Shown in pieces: positions 1 to 9,925 of a DNA stretch of 64,000 bases (its first letter is position 1; each line of letters opens with the position of its first letter). A model generated the notes under the pieces. It saw only the letters and a list, made by a program, of their open reading frames with translations, was not told the DNA's origin and did no database searches. This DNA is from Spirosoma sp. (GTDB lineage Bacteria; Bacteroidota; Bacteroidia; Cytophagales; Spirosomataceae): NCBI RefSeq assembly GCF_026391055.1, contig NZ_JAPLET010000026.1, forward strand, positions 620,001 to 684,000, read 5' to 3'. A program made the translations under genes and the position numbers.

Positions 1-122
1 ATCCGTGAGTAATCAGCTTCCGTTATCTATGTAATACCAAACACATTAATAGAAATACATAAGTTTGCTGCAGATTAGAAGCCGCTTAGTAAAGGCTTAT
101 GCATACACGATTAACCATTGTC

Positions 123-1304
123 ATGAAAAAATCACTGCTTCTGTTTTTTATTGTTAGCATTATTGTTCTGCACAATTCTGTGGCGCAAACCACACAAGGC
201 AGCGTTACAACTAAAAACTCTTTTTCCAACCCCCTACCCATCCAGTTTGGTGACCCTTATATTTTACATACCAAGGATATGTATTATATGTATGGCACCG
301 GCGGAGGAGCAGATAAGGGATTTTCGGCTTATTCCTCAAAAGACATGGTGAACTGGAAGCCAGAAGGGCAGGTCTATTTTCACAATAATAAGAATGGCTG
401 GAGCGATCCGAAAGCAAGCTGGGGCGGTGCTTACTGGGCACCGGAAGTCTATGAAGTGAGGGGAAAGTTTTACCTGTTTTACAGTGCACAGTGGAAGGTG
501 AATCCGACTAAAGAACTGGAAAACTTCCGTATTGGCGTAGCCGTTTCGGACAAACCCACCGGCCCGTTCGTCGACCTGGCCAGCAAACCCGTTTTTGACC
601 CTGGGTACCCAGTTATTGATGCGAACGTGTTTTTCGATACCAACGGAAAAGCCTATTTGTATTTTTCGCGTTGCTGCTACAAACACCCGGTCAAGAGTGA
701 AGTAGCCGATCTGGCCAAAAAGAATGGCTGGTATAACGAGATCGAAGAAAGCTGGGTGTACGGTGTCGAAATCAAACCTGACTTTTCCGGTATCGTCGGC
801 CAACCCGTTCTGGTGCTGCGTCCTCCGGTTCGTCTAAGCGACAAGCAGGCCGAATGGGAAAGCCGCTCCGTAACCGCCCGCGAAGTAAACCGCCGTTGGA
901 CGGAAGGCTCGGTTACCTTCAAAAAAGACAACCTGTATTACATCATGTATTCGGCCAATCATTTCGGCGGGCAGAACTATGCCATCGGATACGCCACCGC
1001 GACCTCACCTTTAGGTCCGTTTAAAAAAGCAGCTAATAACCCAGTTTTGCAGAAAAATACCGACAAGGGCGGCTCAGTGACGGGTACGGGGCACAACAGT
1101 GTAACGTACTCGCCGGATGGTAAAGAAATGTTTTGCGTCTACCACGCCAGAACGGCCAAAACCGGCGACGAACGGGTGGTTTGCATTGATCGCATGCAGG
1201 TCAAAAACGGAATCATAACGATCTCAGGTCCTACCACCACACCCCAGAAACTTCCTTCAGGAACACCAACGGCGACGGCGGGCAGCCAATCCAAAGGTGA
1301 ATAA
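123..1304 (+). CDS. Glycoside hydrolase family 43 protein, secreted
   Basis: This is a 393-residue five-bladed beta-propeller glycosidase of GH43, probably acting on arabinan- or xylan-type plant polysaccharides outside the cytoplasm. Residues 1-22 are a Sec signal peptide (MKKSLLLFF onward, cleavage near VAQ). The three expected GH43 acidic residues are visible: the general base D44 in FGDPYIL, the pKa-modulating D166 in PVIDANVF and the general acid E261 in WTEGSV. The start at 123 was chosen because it gives a clean signal peptide; an in-frame ATG at 99 adds eight residues. The gene stands alone and ends in a long palindrome shared with the convergent NIPSNAP gene. The substrate cannot be deduced from the sequence. 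Confidence 0.9.
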   Translation: MKKSLLLFFIVSIIVLHNSVAQTTQGSVTTKNSFSNPLPIQFGDPYILHTKDMYYMYGTGGGADKGFSAYSSKDMVNWKPEGQVYFHNNKNGWSDPKASWGGAYWAPEVYEVRGKFYLFYSAQWKVNPTKELENFRIGVAVSDKPTGPFVDLASKPVFDPGYPVIDANVFFDTNGKAYLYFSRCCYKHPVKSEVADLAKKNGWYNEIEESWVYGVEIKPDFSGIVGQPVLVLRPPVRLSDKQAEWESRSVTAREVNRRWTEGSVTFKKDNLYYIMYSANHFGGQNYAIGYATATSPLGPFKKAANNPVLQKNTDKGGSVTGTGHNSVTYSPDGKEMFCVYHARTAKTGDERVVCIDRMQVKNGIITISGPTTTPQKLPSGTPTATAGSQSKGE

Positions 1305-1311
1305 TGCATAT

Positions 1312-1392
1312 CGTAAAGCATCAAGGCAAGGGTTTTTAAACGACGTATCTTGAAGATATGTCGTTTAAAAACCCTTGCCTTGATGCTTTACG
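1312..1392. terminator. 81-bp near-perfect palindrome between convergent genes
   Basis: Arms of 33 bp (1312-1344 and 1360-1392) are perfectly complementary. The centre is itself palindromic (TATCTT-G-AAGATA), so the whole element can fold into a stem of about 40 bp with one G/T pair. It lies between the stop codons of the GH43 and NIPSNAP genes and probably terminates both. The stem is far longer than an ordinary intrinsic terminator. Confidence 0.8.
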
Positions 1393-1404
1393 AATCAGAC
1401 CTTG

Positions 1405-2208
1405 TTAAATCTGCGAGAAAGCAGTCGGAATCAGAAATGTGCGGTGGATGTTCGATATGATCTTGGCATCTGCATATTCAGGCATAGAGCTTATCTTTTT
1501 CCACTCAGGATCACCGCCGAAGGCTTTCCAGTTCTGGTCATGTTCATTCATGTCATCGAACGTCAACATGTACGTGAGGTTAGGACGCATTGGACCGATC
1601 AGCGTTTCTCCGAAAAACACGGGGGTAAGCCCCACTCGCTTGAAAATAGCAATCTCACCGGCCTGGTTGAACATCTCTATTTTCTTTTTCCCAGCGGTTT
1701 CATTTGGACTTTCATACCGACGCAACTCAAAGATACGCGACTTCTTTTCGGGTAATTCCAGCCGGGGCATGTTCGAAAACGCTTTCAGTAACGAACTCTC
1801 AATGCGTTCGTAGGCGGGCGCCGTAGCCTCGGCATTCAGGTATTCGGCGCCGGCTTGCTGATAGGCACTATCGCTGGCTAGTTGATCGGAAATCTTCAGG
1901 TAGGCATCTAATGATGTAAAGGGTATCAGCACAACCAGTTTGGTAAAACCCTGAGAGAGGTACTCCGTAAAAACGCCCACATTCTTGCTACCCAGCCGAT
2001 TGTAGGCAGGAATAGCGGCCTGTTGAAAGTAATTCTGGACTATCTTGAGTTGCCGACCGTTTTTTAGTGTGTATGTCCTCAATTCATAAAATTCCGGGGA
2101 AGCGTTTTGCTGAACGTCGGCAGCGGCTGTCGCCTGGTTAATTGGTGCTAAAACACTCGCCACGGAAGTAGTAAGAAGAGAGGCTTTCACAAACTGACGT
2201 CTTTTCAT
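1405..2208 (-). CDS. NIPSNAP family protein, exported (Tat-like signal)
   Basis: This 267-residue protein has an N-terminal MKRRQFVKASLL signal with an RR motif, typical of Tat-exported Bacteroidota proteins. Two NIPSNAP-type ferredoxin-like repeats follow. The first starts at FYELRTYTLKNG (about residue 40) and the second at IFELRRYESPNE (about residue 160); the second ends near HRTFL. NIPSNAP domains form dimeric alpha/beta barrels; the function of bacterial exported members is unknown. An alternative ATG lies two codons upstream, at 2214. The gene is convergent with GH43 and has no operon partner. Confidence 0.85.
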   Translation of the reverse strand: MKRRQFVKASLLTTSVASVLAPINQATAAADVQQNASPEFYELRTYTLKNGRQLKIVQNYFQQAAIPAYNRLGSKNVGVFTEYLSQGFTKLVVLIPFTSLDAYLKISDQLASDSAYQQAGAEYLNAEATAPAYERIESSLLKAFSNMPRLELPEKKSRIFELRRYESPNETAGKKKIEMFNQAGEIAIFKRVGLTPVFFGETLIGPMRPNLTYMLTFDDMNEHDQNWKAFGGDPEWKKISSMPEYADAKIISNIHRTFLIPTAFSQI

Positions 2209-2340
2209 AAACAATGCTTTTTTCGGTACGTATCAGGTAGAAATTAACTTTTAGTCATTTGTCAAAGGAAGCAAATCGTTTGTTCTACCATACCTCAGTC
2301 AACAACATTTTTTCAGCAAATCGCTTTTCCCGAAAACCAA

Positions 2341-2384
2341 ACAGTGCTGGCAGAATGACCTGAAGTCATAGCTGCCAGCACTGT
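2341..2384 (-). terminator. Hairpin downstream of the stress-protein gene
   Basis: The arms ACAGTGCTGGCAG (2341-2353) and CTGCCAGCACTGT (2372-2384) are perfectly complementary, with a smaller inner ATGAC/GTCAT pairing. The element lies just past the stop codon of the minus-strand gene at 2407-2919, so it probably terminates that gene. Confidence 0.6.
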
Positions 2385-2406
2385 TCTTCGAGTCATTTTC
2401 TTACCC

Positions 2407-2919
2407 TTATTGCGGCTCATCACCGAACTTCTCGTTGCGGCCCGTTTTGTCCGTATCACCCGTGATAGCTCCTTTCGCCATTTCGAACAACTTCACCATT
2501 TTGCCCCCCGGCCGATCCCAGTATTCACCGGCATGGGTTGTTACTTTGAGCAGCGTAACCTCCGGATCGTCTTTGCCATTTGGGAACCATGTTTTCAGAA
2601 AATCGCTCCACAACTGATCGATTTTAGCTTTGTCCTTTACTATTTCGGCATAGCCGGATGTTGATACATACACCTCGGAGCCGGGGTCCGCAAAACCCAG
2701 CGCAACGCGCTCATTCTGCCGAATTTCACTAACCTTATTCGAGTTTTCGTACGTAAAAAACCACATGGCGCCATCGGGGTCTATCTCATGCATCGCCATG
2801 GGCCGAGTATGAAAATCGCCATCCGACTCCTGAGTGGTGAGCATGGCAATGCGAATGTCCTTGATTTTGTCTTTAAGCTTATCCAGTTCAATTGGATTTA
2901 ATGTGCGTTGAGCTTGCAT
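2407..2919 (-). CDS. Pyridoxamine 5'-phosphate oxidase-like general stress protein (FMN-binding split barrel)
   Basis: This 170-residue cytoplasmic protein belongs to the general stress protein 26/PPOX-like split-barrel family, whose members bind FMN or related flavins and are often induced by stress. The motifs seen are IAMLTTQESDGDFHTRPM near residue 27, the MWFFTYENSNKVSEI strand and the VYVSTSGYAEI strand, in the order usual for the family. It is a single-domain protein of ordinary family length. It is monocistronic and divergent from the unknown gene at 3092. The substrate and enzymatic activity are unknown. Confidence 0.85.
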   Translation of the reverse strand: MQAQRTLNPIELDKLKDKIKDIRIAMLTTQESDGDFHTRPMAMHEIDPDGAMWFFTYENSNKVSEIRQNERVALGFADPGSEVYVSTSGYAEIVKDKAKIDQLWSDFLKTWFPNGKDDPEVTLLKVTTHAGEYWDRPGGKMVKLFEMAKGAITGDTDKTGRNEKFGDEPQ

Positions 2920-3091
2920 GAGATTATTGGGTTTGATATGAAATAAAAATCATTCGTTTAAGCGTAGGGTTTTTAGAATTTAACTTTATTCGGAAAAGTT
3001 GAGCGAATGGGATAGCCAGGCAGGAAGCGCCGTTCTTGTGCCTGTATCTAAAGCTGCCGAACTGAACGGACGTATAGAAACCCAAAAACCA

Positions 3092-3640
3092 ATGATCACA
3101 CAAATAAGAGAAGATGCCCCTGAAACGGCTACTCAAACGGTTACTAAGTTGGTCATAAGTGCCTTGTTAGGTCTTACGCTACTCATAGGCATTCTGACAG
3201 CCGTTTTTGCCATTTACCTGTACGCCAACGCACTGCCTGAGACCAGCGTTGAATTAACCAGCGTAGCAAGAGACACTACGTTCTACGCAGGAGCTAACCA
3301 GAGCCAATCTGGCGAAGGCAGTATAGTGGCTGTGCGGGCGGTGGGCCAGGTCGATGATTCCACGGCCAGTGTTTTAGTTACCTACCCAAATGACTCGTCA
3401 ATAGCTATCAATGGGTCGATAATGAAGGGTAAAGTGGATCAGGTCTGGGTTAGTGACTTCTACGACCGCCGGGCAAAAATTATGTTCCGCCATAAAACGG
3501 TTCAACGCGGCAACTTGCGAATCCTAGTCCATTTTTCGCATCCTCCTGCCAGTTGGGGATACCAGCAAACAGACCAAGGATGGCGTAAAATTAAACAGCC
3601 CGGTACCCCAAAAAAAAGCGTTTCACCATCAGCACATTAG
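3092..3640 (+). CDS. Hypothetical single-pass membrane protein
   Basis: This 182-residue protein of unrecognised family has a short N-terminal tail, one strong transmembrane helix (about residues 19-44, VISALLGLTLLIGILTAVF) and a soluble, probably periplasmic domain ending in a basic tail. The strand-rich C-terminal part (VSDFYDRRAKIMF, LRILVHFSHPP) recalls small FixH-like beta-sandwich domains, but the match is too weak to name. The start at 3092 leaves room for a promoter in the divergent gap; a TTG at 2999 is in frame and would add 31 residues. No operon partner is apparent, since dnaE starts 118 bp downstream. Confidence 0.6.
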   Translation: MITQIREDAPETATQTVTKLVISALLGLTLLIGILTAVFAIYLYANALPETSVELTSVARDTTFYAGANQSQSGEGSIVAVRAVGQVDDSTASVLVTYPNDSSIAINGSIMKGKVDQVWVSDFYDRRAKIMFRHKTVQRGNLRILVHFSHPPASWGYQQTDQGWRKIKQPGTPKKSVSPSAH

Positions 3641-3758
3641 CGAGGTCTTTTGAAAATTCCTGCTTCTCGGTTGCCCGTTCCCGGCTAGTTTGTTCTATTT
3701 TTACAGAGAATGAAATCCTGTAAATCAGTGAAATCATAAAAATCCGGGTTCAGACAAT

Positions 3759-6700
3759 ATGCAATTTTCACATCTTCACTGCCATACTCAATACTCGCTG
3801 CTCGATGGCCAGGCCGATATTAAGAAGCTGATTAAGAAGGCTAAAGCCGATAATATGCCGGCCGTTGCTATCACCGATCACGGCAATATGTTCGGGGTAT
3901 TTGAATTTGTAGCCGAAGCCAGCAAGCAGGGCATCAAGCCTATTGTTGGCTGTGAATTCTATGTCGTTGAAGACCACCACAAAAAACAATTCACCAAAGA
4001 GCAAAAGGACGTTCGTTACCACCAGCTGCTGCTGGCGAAGAACGCACAAGGCTACAAAAACCTGGCAAAACTCTGCTCGCTGGGCTATATGGAGGGATTA
4101 TATGGCAAATATCCCCGCGTTACGAAAGAACTGATTGACCAGTATAAAGAAGGACTCATTGCCTCCACTTGCTGCATTGGCGCATCGGTACCCAAAACCA
4201 TTCTCAAAAAAGGCGAAGAAGCGGGTGAGATCGAGTTCAAATGGTGGCTCGACCGCTTTGGCGAGGATTATTACGTTGAATTGCAACGCCACGAAATTCC
4301 CGACCAGATCAAAGCCAACGAGGTATTGATCAAGTTCGCCCGGAAGTACAACGTTAAGATCATTGCGTCCAACGATTCGCACTATGTCGATCAGGACGAC
4401 TGGGTTGCCCACGACATTCTGCTGTGCGTAAATACCAACGAAAAGCAAAGCACCCCGTCGATGAAAGATTTCAGCGACGACGATGTAATGCCTAAAAACA
4501 CCCGCTTCGCCTTCTTCAGCGACCAGTTCTATTTCAAGAACACGCAGGAGATGACCACGCTCTTCAAAGACCTGCCCGAAGCCATCGACAATACCAACGA
4601 GATTGTGGGTAAGGTCGAAACGCTGAAGTTGAAGCGGGATATCATGCTGCCCAACTTCCCGATTCCGAAGGAATTCCAGCAGCATACCGACGACGTACTT
4701 AACCAGTGGGAGTACCTGCGCCACCTGACCTATGAAGGGGCTAAAGAACGCTACGTCGACATTCTGCCCCATATTCAGGAACGACTTGATTTTGAGCTGT
4801 TCACGATCAGAACAATGGGATTCGCCGGGTACTTCCTCATCGTGGCCGACTTCATCAAAGCCGGGCGCGATCTGGGAGTTATGATCGGGCCGGGACGTGG
4901 TTCGGCTGCGGGTAGTGCGGTGGCGTACTGCACCGGTATCACCAATATCGACCCCATCAAGTACGACCTGCTGTTCGAGCGTTTTCTGAACCCCGACCGG
5001 AAGTCGATGCCCGATATTGATACGGACTTCGACGATGAAGGCCGTCAGAAAGTAATCGACTACGTTGTTCAGAAATACGGCAAAGCGCAGGTGGCACAGA
5101 TCGTGACCTACGGTACCATGGCCTCCAAATCGTCCATCAAAGACGTAGCGCGGGTAATGGACTTACCCTTGCAGGATGCCAACGCCGTGGTGAAGCTCGT
5201 GCCCGACAAGCCGACTTACAACATGACCCTCAAACGTATTTTTGAGGACCCGCTCGAAGGGCCGGGTGGCCTGTCGAACGTGATTCAGCCCGAAGAACTG
5301 GATAACGTGAAACGGATGCGCGCGCTGGAAGCAGGCGACAAGAGTGCGGCAGCCGCCATGCGGATCGTAGATTACGAAAAGGTATCGGCAGTTCTCAAAC
5401 AAGCGCGTAAACTCGAAGGTACGGTACGCAATACGGGACTTCATGCCGCCGGTATTATCATTGCTCCCAGCGACTTATCGGACATTGTCCCCGTATCGAC
5501 CTCAAAAGATACGAACCTGATCATCACCCAGTATGAGGGTAAAGTTATTGAGGATGCGGGGGTAATCAAGATGGACTTTCTGGGGTTGCGCAACCTCACC
5601 ATCATCAAGGAATGTTTGCGGCTTATCCGGCAAAATCACGGTGGATTCTTTATTAATGGCGTTGAAACCGACATTGATGATATTCCGCTGGACGATGAGG
5701 AAACCTATAAACTCTTTCAGCGGGGCGAAACCAATGCCGTATTCCAGTTTGAATCCGACGGCATGAAAAAGCACATGAAAGACCTGAAACCTGACCGTTT
5801 CGGTGACCTCATTGCCATGAACGCCCTCTACCGTCCGGGTCCGATTGCGTATATCCCGAACTACATTAACCGCAAACACGGCCGTGAAGAAGTTAAATAC
5901 GACATGCCAGAAATGGAAGAGTATTTGGCGGATACCTACGGCATTACGGTGTATCAGGAGCAGTTGATGCTGCTGTCGCAAAAGCTGGGCAACTTCACCA
6001 AAGGCGACGCCGACGTACTGCGGAAGGCGATGGGTAAAAAAGACAAAGCCACGCTGGATAAGATGAAGGGCAAGTTTATGGATGGTTGTGCTTCCAATAA
6101 CCTGCCCCTGAAAGTATGCGAGAAAGTCTGGACCGACTGGGAAGCCTTTGCCTCCTACGCCTTTAACAAATCGCACTCAACCTGTTATGCCTTCGTAGCG
6201 TACCAAACAGCTTACCTCAAAGCCCACTATCGCTCAGAATACATGGCGGCTGTTTTAACAAGCTGCCTGGGCACGATCGACAAGATTACGTTCTTCATGG
6301 AAGAATGTAAGAACATCAACATCCCGGTTCTGGGGCCGGATGTGAACGAATCCGAACGCTTTTTTGGGGTTAACAAAAAAGGGGAGATTCGTTTCGGACT
6401 GGGGGGTATCAAAGGAGCAGGCGACGCGGCCGTTGAAGCCATCATTGAGGAACGTAAAGCGGGTGGCCCATTCAAAGACATATTCGATTTTGCTATCCGG
6501 GTCAACCTGCGCACGGTGAACAAGAAAACCTGGGAATCACTGGCCTATGCCGGTGCATTTGACAGCATCGACGAGTACCATCGGGCGCAGTATTTCGAGA
6601 TGGCCGAGGGCGATACATCACCGTTTCTGGACAAAATTATCCGCTACGCCAACAACTACCACGCCGAGAAAGCAGCCGCTCAGCAGTCTTTATTTGGGGC

Positions 6701-7394
6701 AATGATGAACGGCGAACCAATGCTTTCCCGTCCCAAAGCGCCTATCGTAACAGAATGGAATCAAATCGAAAAGTTGAAATTCGAGAAGGATGTTGTCGGC
6801 TTTTACATCACCGGTCATCCGCTGGATGAGTTTAAACTTGAGATGGACGGATTTTGTAACTGCACACTAGCCAATATTTTCGAGACCAAACAACCCGAAA
6901 TCAAAGTGGGGGGCATTGTATCGGCGGTACAAATGCGGGTAACAAAAAGTGGAAATCCGTTCTGTATTTTCAAAGTAGAAGATTACAATTCGTCCCTGGA
7001 AATGGCTCTTTTCGGCGACGATTATGTTCGGTTGGTACAATATATCGAGGTGGGGCGTTTCCTGCACATTACGGGCAAGACCCAGAATAAATGGGGTTCG
7101 GAACAACTAGAGTTCAAACCCACCAGCATCCGTTTGTTGAACGACATGCGCGAAAAATTCTGCAAAGAGCTACGCGTATCGTTAACCCTGGACTCCTTGA
7201 ACGCTCAACTCGTAGCCAGAATCAACGAGTTAGTAAATGCCCATCCCGGCAGTTGTACGCTGTCGCTTAATGTGATCGATCATAGTGAGCGCATCGAAGT
7301 CAGCTTACAGGCAAGAACGTTGAAAGTGTCACCCGCCAATTCATTGCTTCGGTCGCTGGAAGCCATAGACGGCGTGACGTGCAAGGTGGCGTAA
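3759..7394 (+). CDS. dnaE: DNA polymerase III subunit alpha
   Basis: This is the 1211-residue replicative C-family DNA polymerase. The PHP domain is at the N-terminus (FSHLHCHTQYSLLDG from residue 3). The palm domain carries the catalytic aspartates in PDIDTDFDDEGRQ (D421 and D423) and KMDFLGLRNLTII (D606). The finger, tandem HhH and OB-fold regions follow; the OB fold starts near VGGIVSAVQMRV, about residue 1048. Length and domain order are normal for DnaE1. The C-terminal tau-binding region is short, as in other Bacteroidota. trxA follows 71 bp downstream on the same strand. Confidence 0.98.
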   Translation: MQFSHLHCHTQYSLLDGQADIKKLIKKAKADNMPAVAITDHGNMFGVFEFVAEASKQGIKPIVGCEFYVVEDHHKKQFTKEQKDVRYHQLLLAKNAQGYKNLAKLCSLGYMEGLYGKYPRVTKELIDQYKEGLIASTCCIGASVPKTILKKGEEAGEIEFKWWLDRFGEDYYVELQRHEIPDQIKANEVLIKFARKYNVKIIASNDSHYVDQDDWVAHDILLCVNTNEKQSTPSMKDFSDDDVMPKNTRFAFFSDQFYFKNTQEMTTLFKDLPEAIDNTNEIVGKVETLKLKRDIMLPNFPIPKEFQQHTDDVLNQWEYLRHLTYEGAKERYVDILPHIQERLDFELFTIRTMGFAGYFLIVADFIKAGRDLGVMIGPGRGSAAGSAVAYCTGITNIDPIKYDLLFERFLNPDRKSMPDIDTDFDDEGRQKVIDYVVQKYGKAQVAQIVTYGTMASKSSIKDVARVMDLPLQDANAVVKLVPDKPTYNMTLKRIFEDPLEGPGGLSNVIQPEELDNVKRMRALEAGDKSAAAAMRIVDYEKVSAVLKQARKLEGTVRNTGLHAAGIIIAPSDLSDIVPVSTSKDTNLIITQYEGKVIEDAGVIKMDFLGLRNLTIIKECLRLIRQNHGGFFINGVETDIDDIPLDDEETYKLFQRGETNAVFQFESDGMKKHMKDLKPDRFGDLIAMNALYRPGPIAYIPNYINRKHGREEVKYDMPEMEEYLADTYGITVYQEQLMLLSQKLGNFTKGDADVLRKAMGKKDKATLDKMKGKFMDGCASNNLPLKVCEKVWTDWEAFASYAFNKSHSTCYAFVAYQTAYLKAHYRSEYMAAVLTSCLGTIDKITFFMEECKNINIPVLGPDVNESERFFGVNKKGEIRFGLGGIKGAGDAAVEAIIEERKAGGPFKDIFDFAIRVNLRTVNKKTWESLAYAGAFDSIDEYHRAQYFEMAEGDTSPFLDKIIRYANNYHAEKAAAQQSLFGAMMNGEPMLSRPKAPIVTEWNQIEKLKFEKDVVGFYITGHPLDEFKLEMDGFCNCTLANIFETKQPEIKVGGIVSAVQMRVTKSGNPFCIFKVEDYNSSLEMALFGDDYVRLVQYIEVGRFLHITGKTQNKWGSEQLEFKPTSIRLLNDMREKFCKELRVSLTLDSLNAQLVARINELVNAHPGSCTLSLNVIDHSERIEVSLQARTLKVSPANSLLRSLEAIDGVTCKVA

Positions 7395-7465
7395 AAGTCG
7401 GAACTAAACGGCGTGAAAACGGTTTATGCTCATGAAACAAGTTCAACAAATAAACTCTTTCAGTC

Positions 7466-7810
7466 ATGGCAGCAGGAACACATGCCGTAGAAGCAACCGA
7501 CGCGAACTTCAACGATCTTATAAATTCTGACAAACCTGTTTTAGTAGATTTCTGGGCCGAATGGTGTGGTCCCTGTAAAATGATCGGGCCCGTTGTAGAG
7601 CAACTTGCCGGTGAATACGAAGGGAAAGCCGTAGTAGCGAAAATGGACGTTGATCAAAACTCCCAGGTTCCCGCTAAATTTGGTATCCGCAGCATCCCGA
7701 CGCTGATGATCTTCAAAAACGGTCAGTTAGTTGATAAAGTAATCGGCGCCGTTCCCAAAAACGTACTGGAGCAAAAACTTCAGGGCGCAATGGAACCCGC
7801 AACGATCTAA
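7466..7810 (+). CDS. trxA: Thioredoxin
   Basis: This 114-residue cytoplasmic thioredoxin has the canonical redox motif WCGPC (C34 and C37) and the cis-proline loop SIPTLMIF. It reduces protein disulfides and is recharged by thioredoxin reductase. There is no signal peptide, so it acts in the cytoplasm. It lies 71 bp after dnaE and could be cotranscribed with it. It ends before a 42-bp perfect palindrome with a T-run that is a clear terminator. Confidence 0.97.
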   Translation: MAAGTHAVEATDANFNDLINSDKPVLVDFWAEWCGPCKMIGPVVEQLAGEYEGKAVVAKMDVDQNSQVPAKFGIRSIPTLMIFKNGQLVDKVIGAVPKNVLEQKLQGAMEPATI

Positions 7811-7824
7811 GTTTTTAGGTTTTC

Positions 7825-7866
7825 AATAAAAAAGGCCTTCCGATTAATCGGAAGGCCTTTTTTATT
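7825..7866. terminator. 42-bp perfect palindrome, bidirectional terminator
   Basis: The two 21-bp arms (7825-7845 and 7846-7866) are exactly complementary with no spacer. The core GGCCTTCCGATT is GC-rich and is flanked by A- and T-runs on each side. The form suits termination of trxA on the plus strand and of the E2 gene on the minus strand. Confidence 0.85.
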
Positions 7867-7875
7867 GGTATCGTA

Positions 7876-7951
7876 GTAAGCAAAATAAGTGGAGTAAGTG
7901 CAGTGAGGACAGACTGTTCACCACTGCACTTACTCCACTTATTTTACTTAC
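7876..7951. repeat. Second long inverted repeat in the trxA/E2 intergenic region
   Basis: The arms at 7876-7905 and 7922-7951 are 30 bp each with one mismatch, and contain the repeated unit GGAGTAAGTGCAGTG. The element follows the 42-bp palindrome directly, so this convergent gap holds two independent long hairpins. It ends eight bases before the stop codon of the E2 gene. Confidence 0.7.
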
Positions 7952-7958
7952 CCTCTTT

Positions 7959-9707
7959 TTATACCAGCATCCGCATTGGATCCTCGAGCAGTTGCTTGAA
8001 CGTTTGCAGGAAAGCAGACCCTGTAGCACCGTCCACCACACGGTGGTCGCAGGACAGGGTCACTTTCATCACATTCGTTGGTTTAGCTATCTCACCCTCA
8101 AACTTCACCGTTTGCTTGATAGCACCAACGGCCAGAATGCACGAATCGGGTGGGTTGATGATGGCCGTAAACTCTTCGATGCCAAACATACCAAGGTTGG
8201 AAATCGAGAACGTGCTGCCTTCCCAGTCTTTCGGCTGAAGTTTCTTATCCTTGGCTTTTCCGGCCAGATCTTTCACCTCTCCCGAAATCGTCGACAGAGT
8301 TTTCTGATCGGCATTCCGTACAACGGGTACCAGCAAGCCTTCATCGACCGCTACGGCGACACCGATGTTCACGTACTTGTACTTCCGAATTTTATCACCT
8401 AACCACGACGAGTTGACGTTGGGGTGCTGTTTCAGCGCCAGCGCAGCTGCCTTGATCACGAAATCATTGAATGATACTTTAACCGGGCTAAGGCCATTCA
8501 CCGTACCACGCAGATCCATCGCCTTGTCCATGTTGATTTCCATGGTCAGGTAGAAGTGCGGAGCTGTAAATAAGCTTTCGCTCAGACGACGCGCAATTGT
8601 TTTGCGCATCTGACTAACCGGAACATCCTCATATTCACCTGCAACAGGTGTTGCTGCTGGCGCTTGTGCTGATGCCGGAGCTGGCGTTGCAGCGGGTGCT
8701 GGTGCGGCTGGTTGAGCAGCAGGAGCCGTTGGTTGAGCGGCAGGAGCTGCTTTACCGGGAACAAACGATTCGACATCGCTTTTCACAATGCGGCCTTCCG
8801 GGCCACTGCCCTGTACCTGTGCCAGATTGATGCCTTTTTCTTCGGCAATACGCTTGGCTAAGGGAGAGGCTTTCACCCGACCATTCGATTCGACGGCATC
8901 CCCTTCACCACCGGCATACGACAAATCCGTATCGGCATTGGCGGGCAAATCTGCCTGTGGGTTTTGCTGAGCGGTTGCGCTTCCACCTTCGCCGGTAGCG
9001 GCCTGCTGGCCCGCTGCGGGTGCACCCGCACCACCGTCAAGCAGTACTTTGAAATTGGCACCTTTTTCACCGACCACGGCAATGACCTCATCGACGGCAA
9101 CCGACGAACCTTCTTTTACACCGATATAGAGCAGCGTACCTTCTTCATAGGCTTCGAGGTCCATGGTCGCTTTGTCGGTTTCAACTTCGGCCAGTACATC
9201 ACCCGATTTCACGGTATCGCCTTCTTTTTTGTGCCACGCCACGATGGTTCCTTCCGTCATGGTGTCGCTCATCTTAGGCATCCGGATGATCGACGCGTTT
9301 ACGTTTTCGGCGGGAGCCGCCGATACGGCCTTTTCGTCAGGCAGTTTTGTGGTCGACTCATTACTGGCGCTGTTGGCAGGTGCAGGCGCTGGTTCTGGCT
9401 TTGGAGCCGCCGGGGCAGCTTCCTGACTTCCTCCGCTCGATCCGTTGAGTACGGCTTTGTAATCTTCACCATCTGCTCCGATAACGGCCAGAACGCCATC
9501 TACCGGCACCGACGCCCCTTTCTCAACACCGATGTACAGCAATGTACCCTCGTCATAGGCTTCGAGGTCCATAGTTGCTTTGTCAGTTTCAACTTCGGCC
9601 AGTACGTCGCCGGACTTTACTTTATCGCCCACTTTTTTGTGCCACTCCGCAATGACACCTTCGGTCATTGTGTCGCTCATTTTGGGCATTCGGATTAATT
9701 CAGCCAT
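7959..9707 (-). CDS. Pyruvate dehydrogenase complex E2, dihydrolipoamide acetyltransferase
   Basis: This 582-residue E2 core protein transfers acetyl groups from lipoyl arms to CoA. Two lipoyl domains are present, with lipoylated lysines K43 and K179 in ETDKATMDLEA motifs. An E3/E1-binding peripheral domain lies at about 278-315 (KASPLAKRIAEEKG to EGRIVKSDV). Ala/Pro-rich linkers are at about 95-130 and 318-355. The catalytic domain ends in the active-site motif DHRVVDGATG (H555, D559). The two lipoyl domains are near-duplicates. No E1 or E3 genes lie next to it, so the complex is encoded at dispersed sites. Confidence 0.95.
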   Translation of the reverse strand: MAELIRMPKMSDTMTEGVIAEWHKKVGDKVKSGDVLAEVETDKATMDLEAYDEGTLLYIGVEKGASVPVDGVLAVIGADGEDYKAVLNGSSGGSQEAAPAAPKPEPAPAPANSASNESTTKLPDEKAVSAAPAENVNASIIRMPKMSDTMTEGTIVAWHKKEGDTVKSGDVLAEVETDKATMDLEAYEEGTLLYIGVKEGSSVAVDEVIAVVGEKGANFKVLLDGGAGAPAAGQQAATGEGGSATAQQNPQADLPANADTDLSYAGGEGDAVESNGRVKASPLAKRIAEEKGINLAQVQGSGPEGRIVKSDVESFVPGKAAPAAQPTAPAAQPAAPAPAATPAPASAQAPAATPVAGEYEDVPVSQMRKTIARRLSESLFTAPHFYLTMEINMDKAMDLRGTVNGLSPVKVSFNDFVIKAAALALKQHPNVNSSWLGDKIRKYKYVNIGVAVAVDEGLLVPVVRNADQKTLSTISGEVKDLAGKAKDKKLQPKDWEGSTFSISNLGMFGIEEFTAIINPPDSCILAVGAIKQTVKFEGEIAKPTNVMKVTLSCDHRVVDGATGSAFLQTFKQLLEDPMRMLV

Positions 9708-9925
9708 AAGAAGCTATGTATGTAATCGGGTTATACGAAAAGACTTGCTGGGTCGCCAGCGTGGCGAGCCGGTTGAAGCCCAAAATTAGCGGAAACCAGT
9801 CAATATCTATAACAGCAATTGAAGTATAACCTCTTCTGCCGTTACATATAAACCTCTTCCAACAGTATTTCGTTAAACGACAGTCGGCAATATCGCTTTA
9901 GTTACTACTATTTACTAGCCGTTAG

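Noticed and set aside
1312..1392. Possible attachment site or transposon end
   Set aside because: No transposase, integrase or matching partner sequence lies nearby, and the position between convergent stops fits a terminator better.
8964..9698. A 244-codon plus-strand frame opposite the E2 gene
   Set aside because: It is the antisense of the duplicated lipoyl domains, rich in Phe/Gly/His, and matches no family; the E2 reading is certain.
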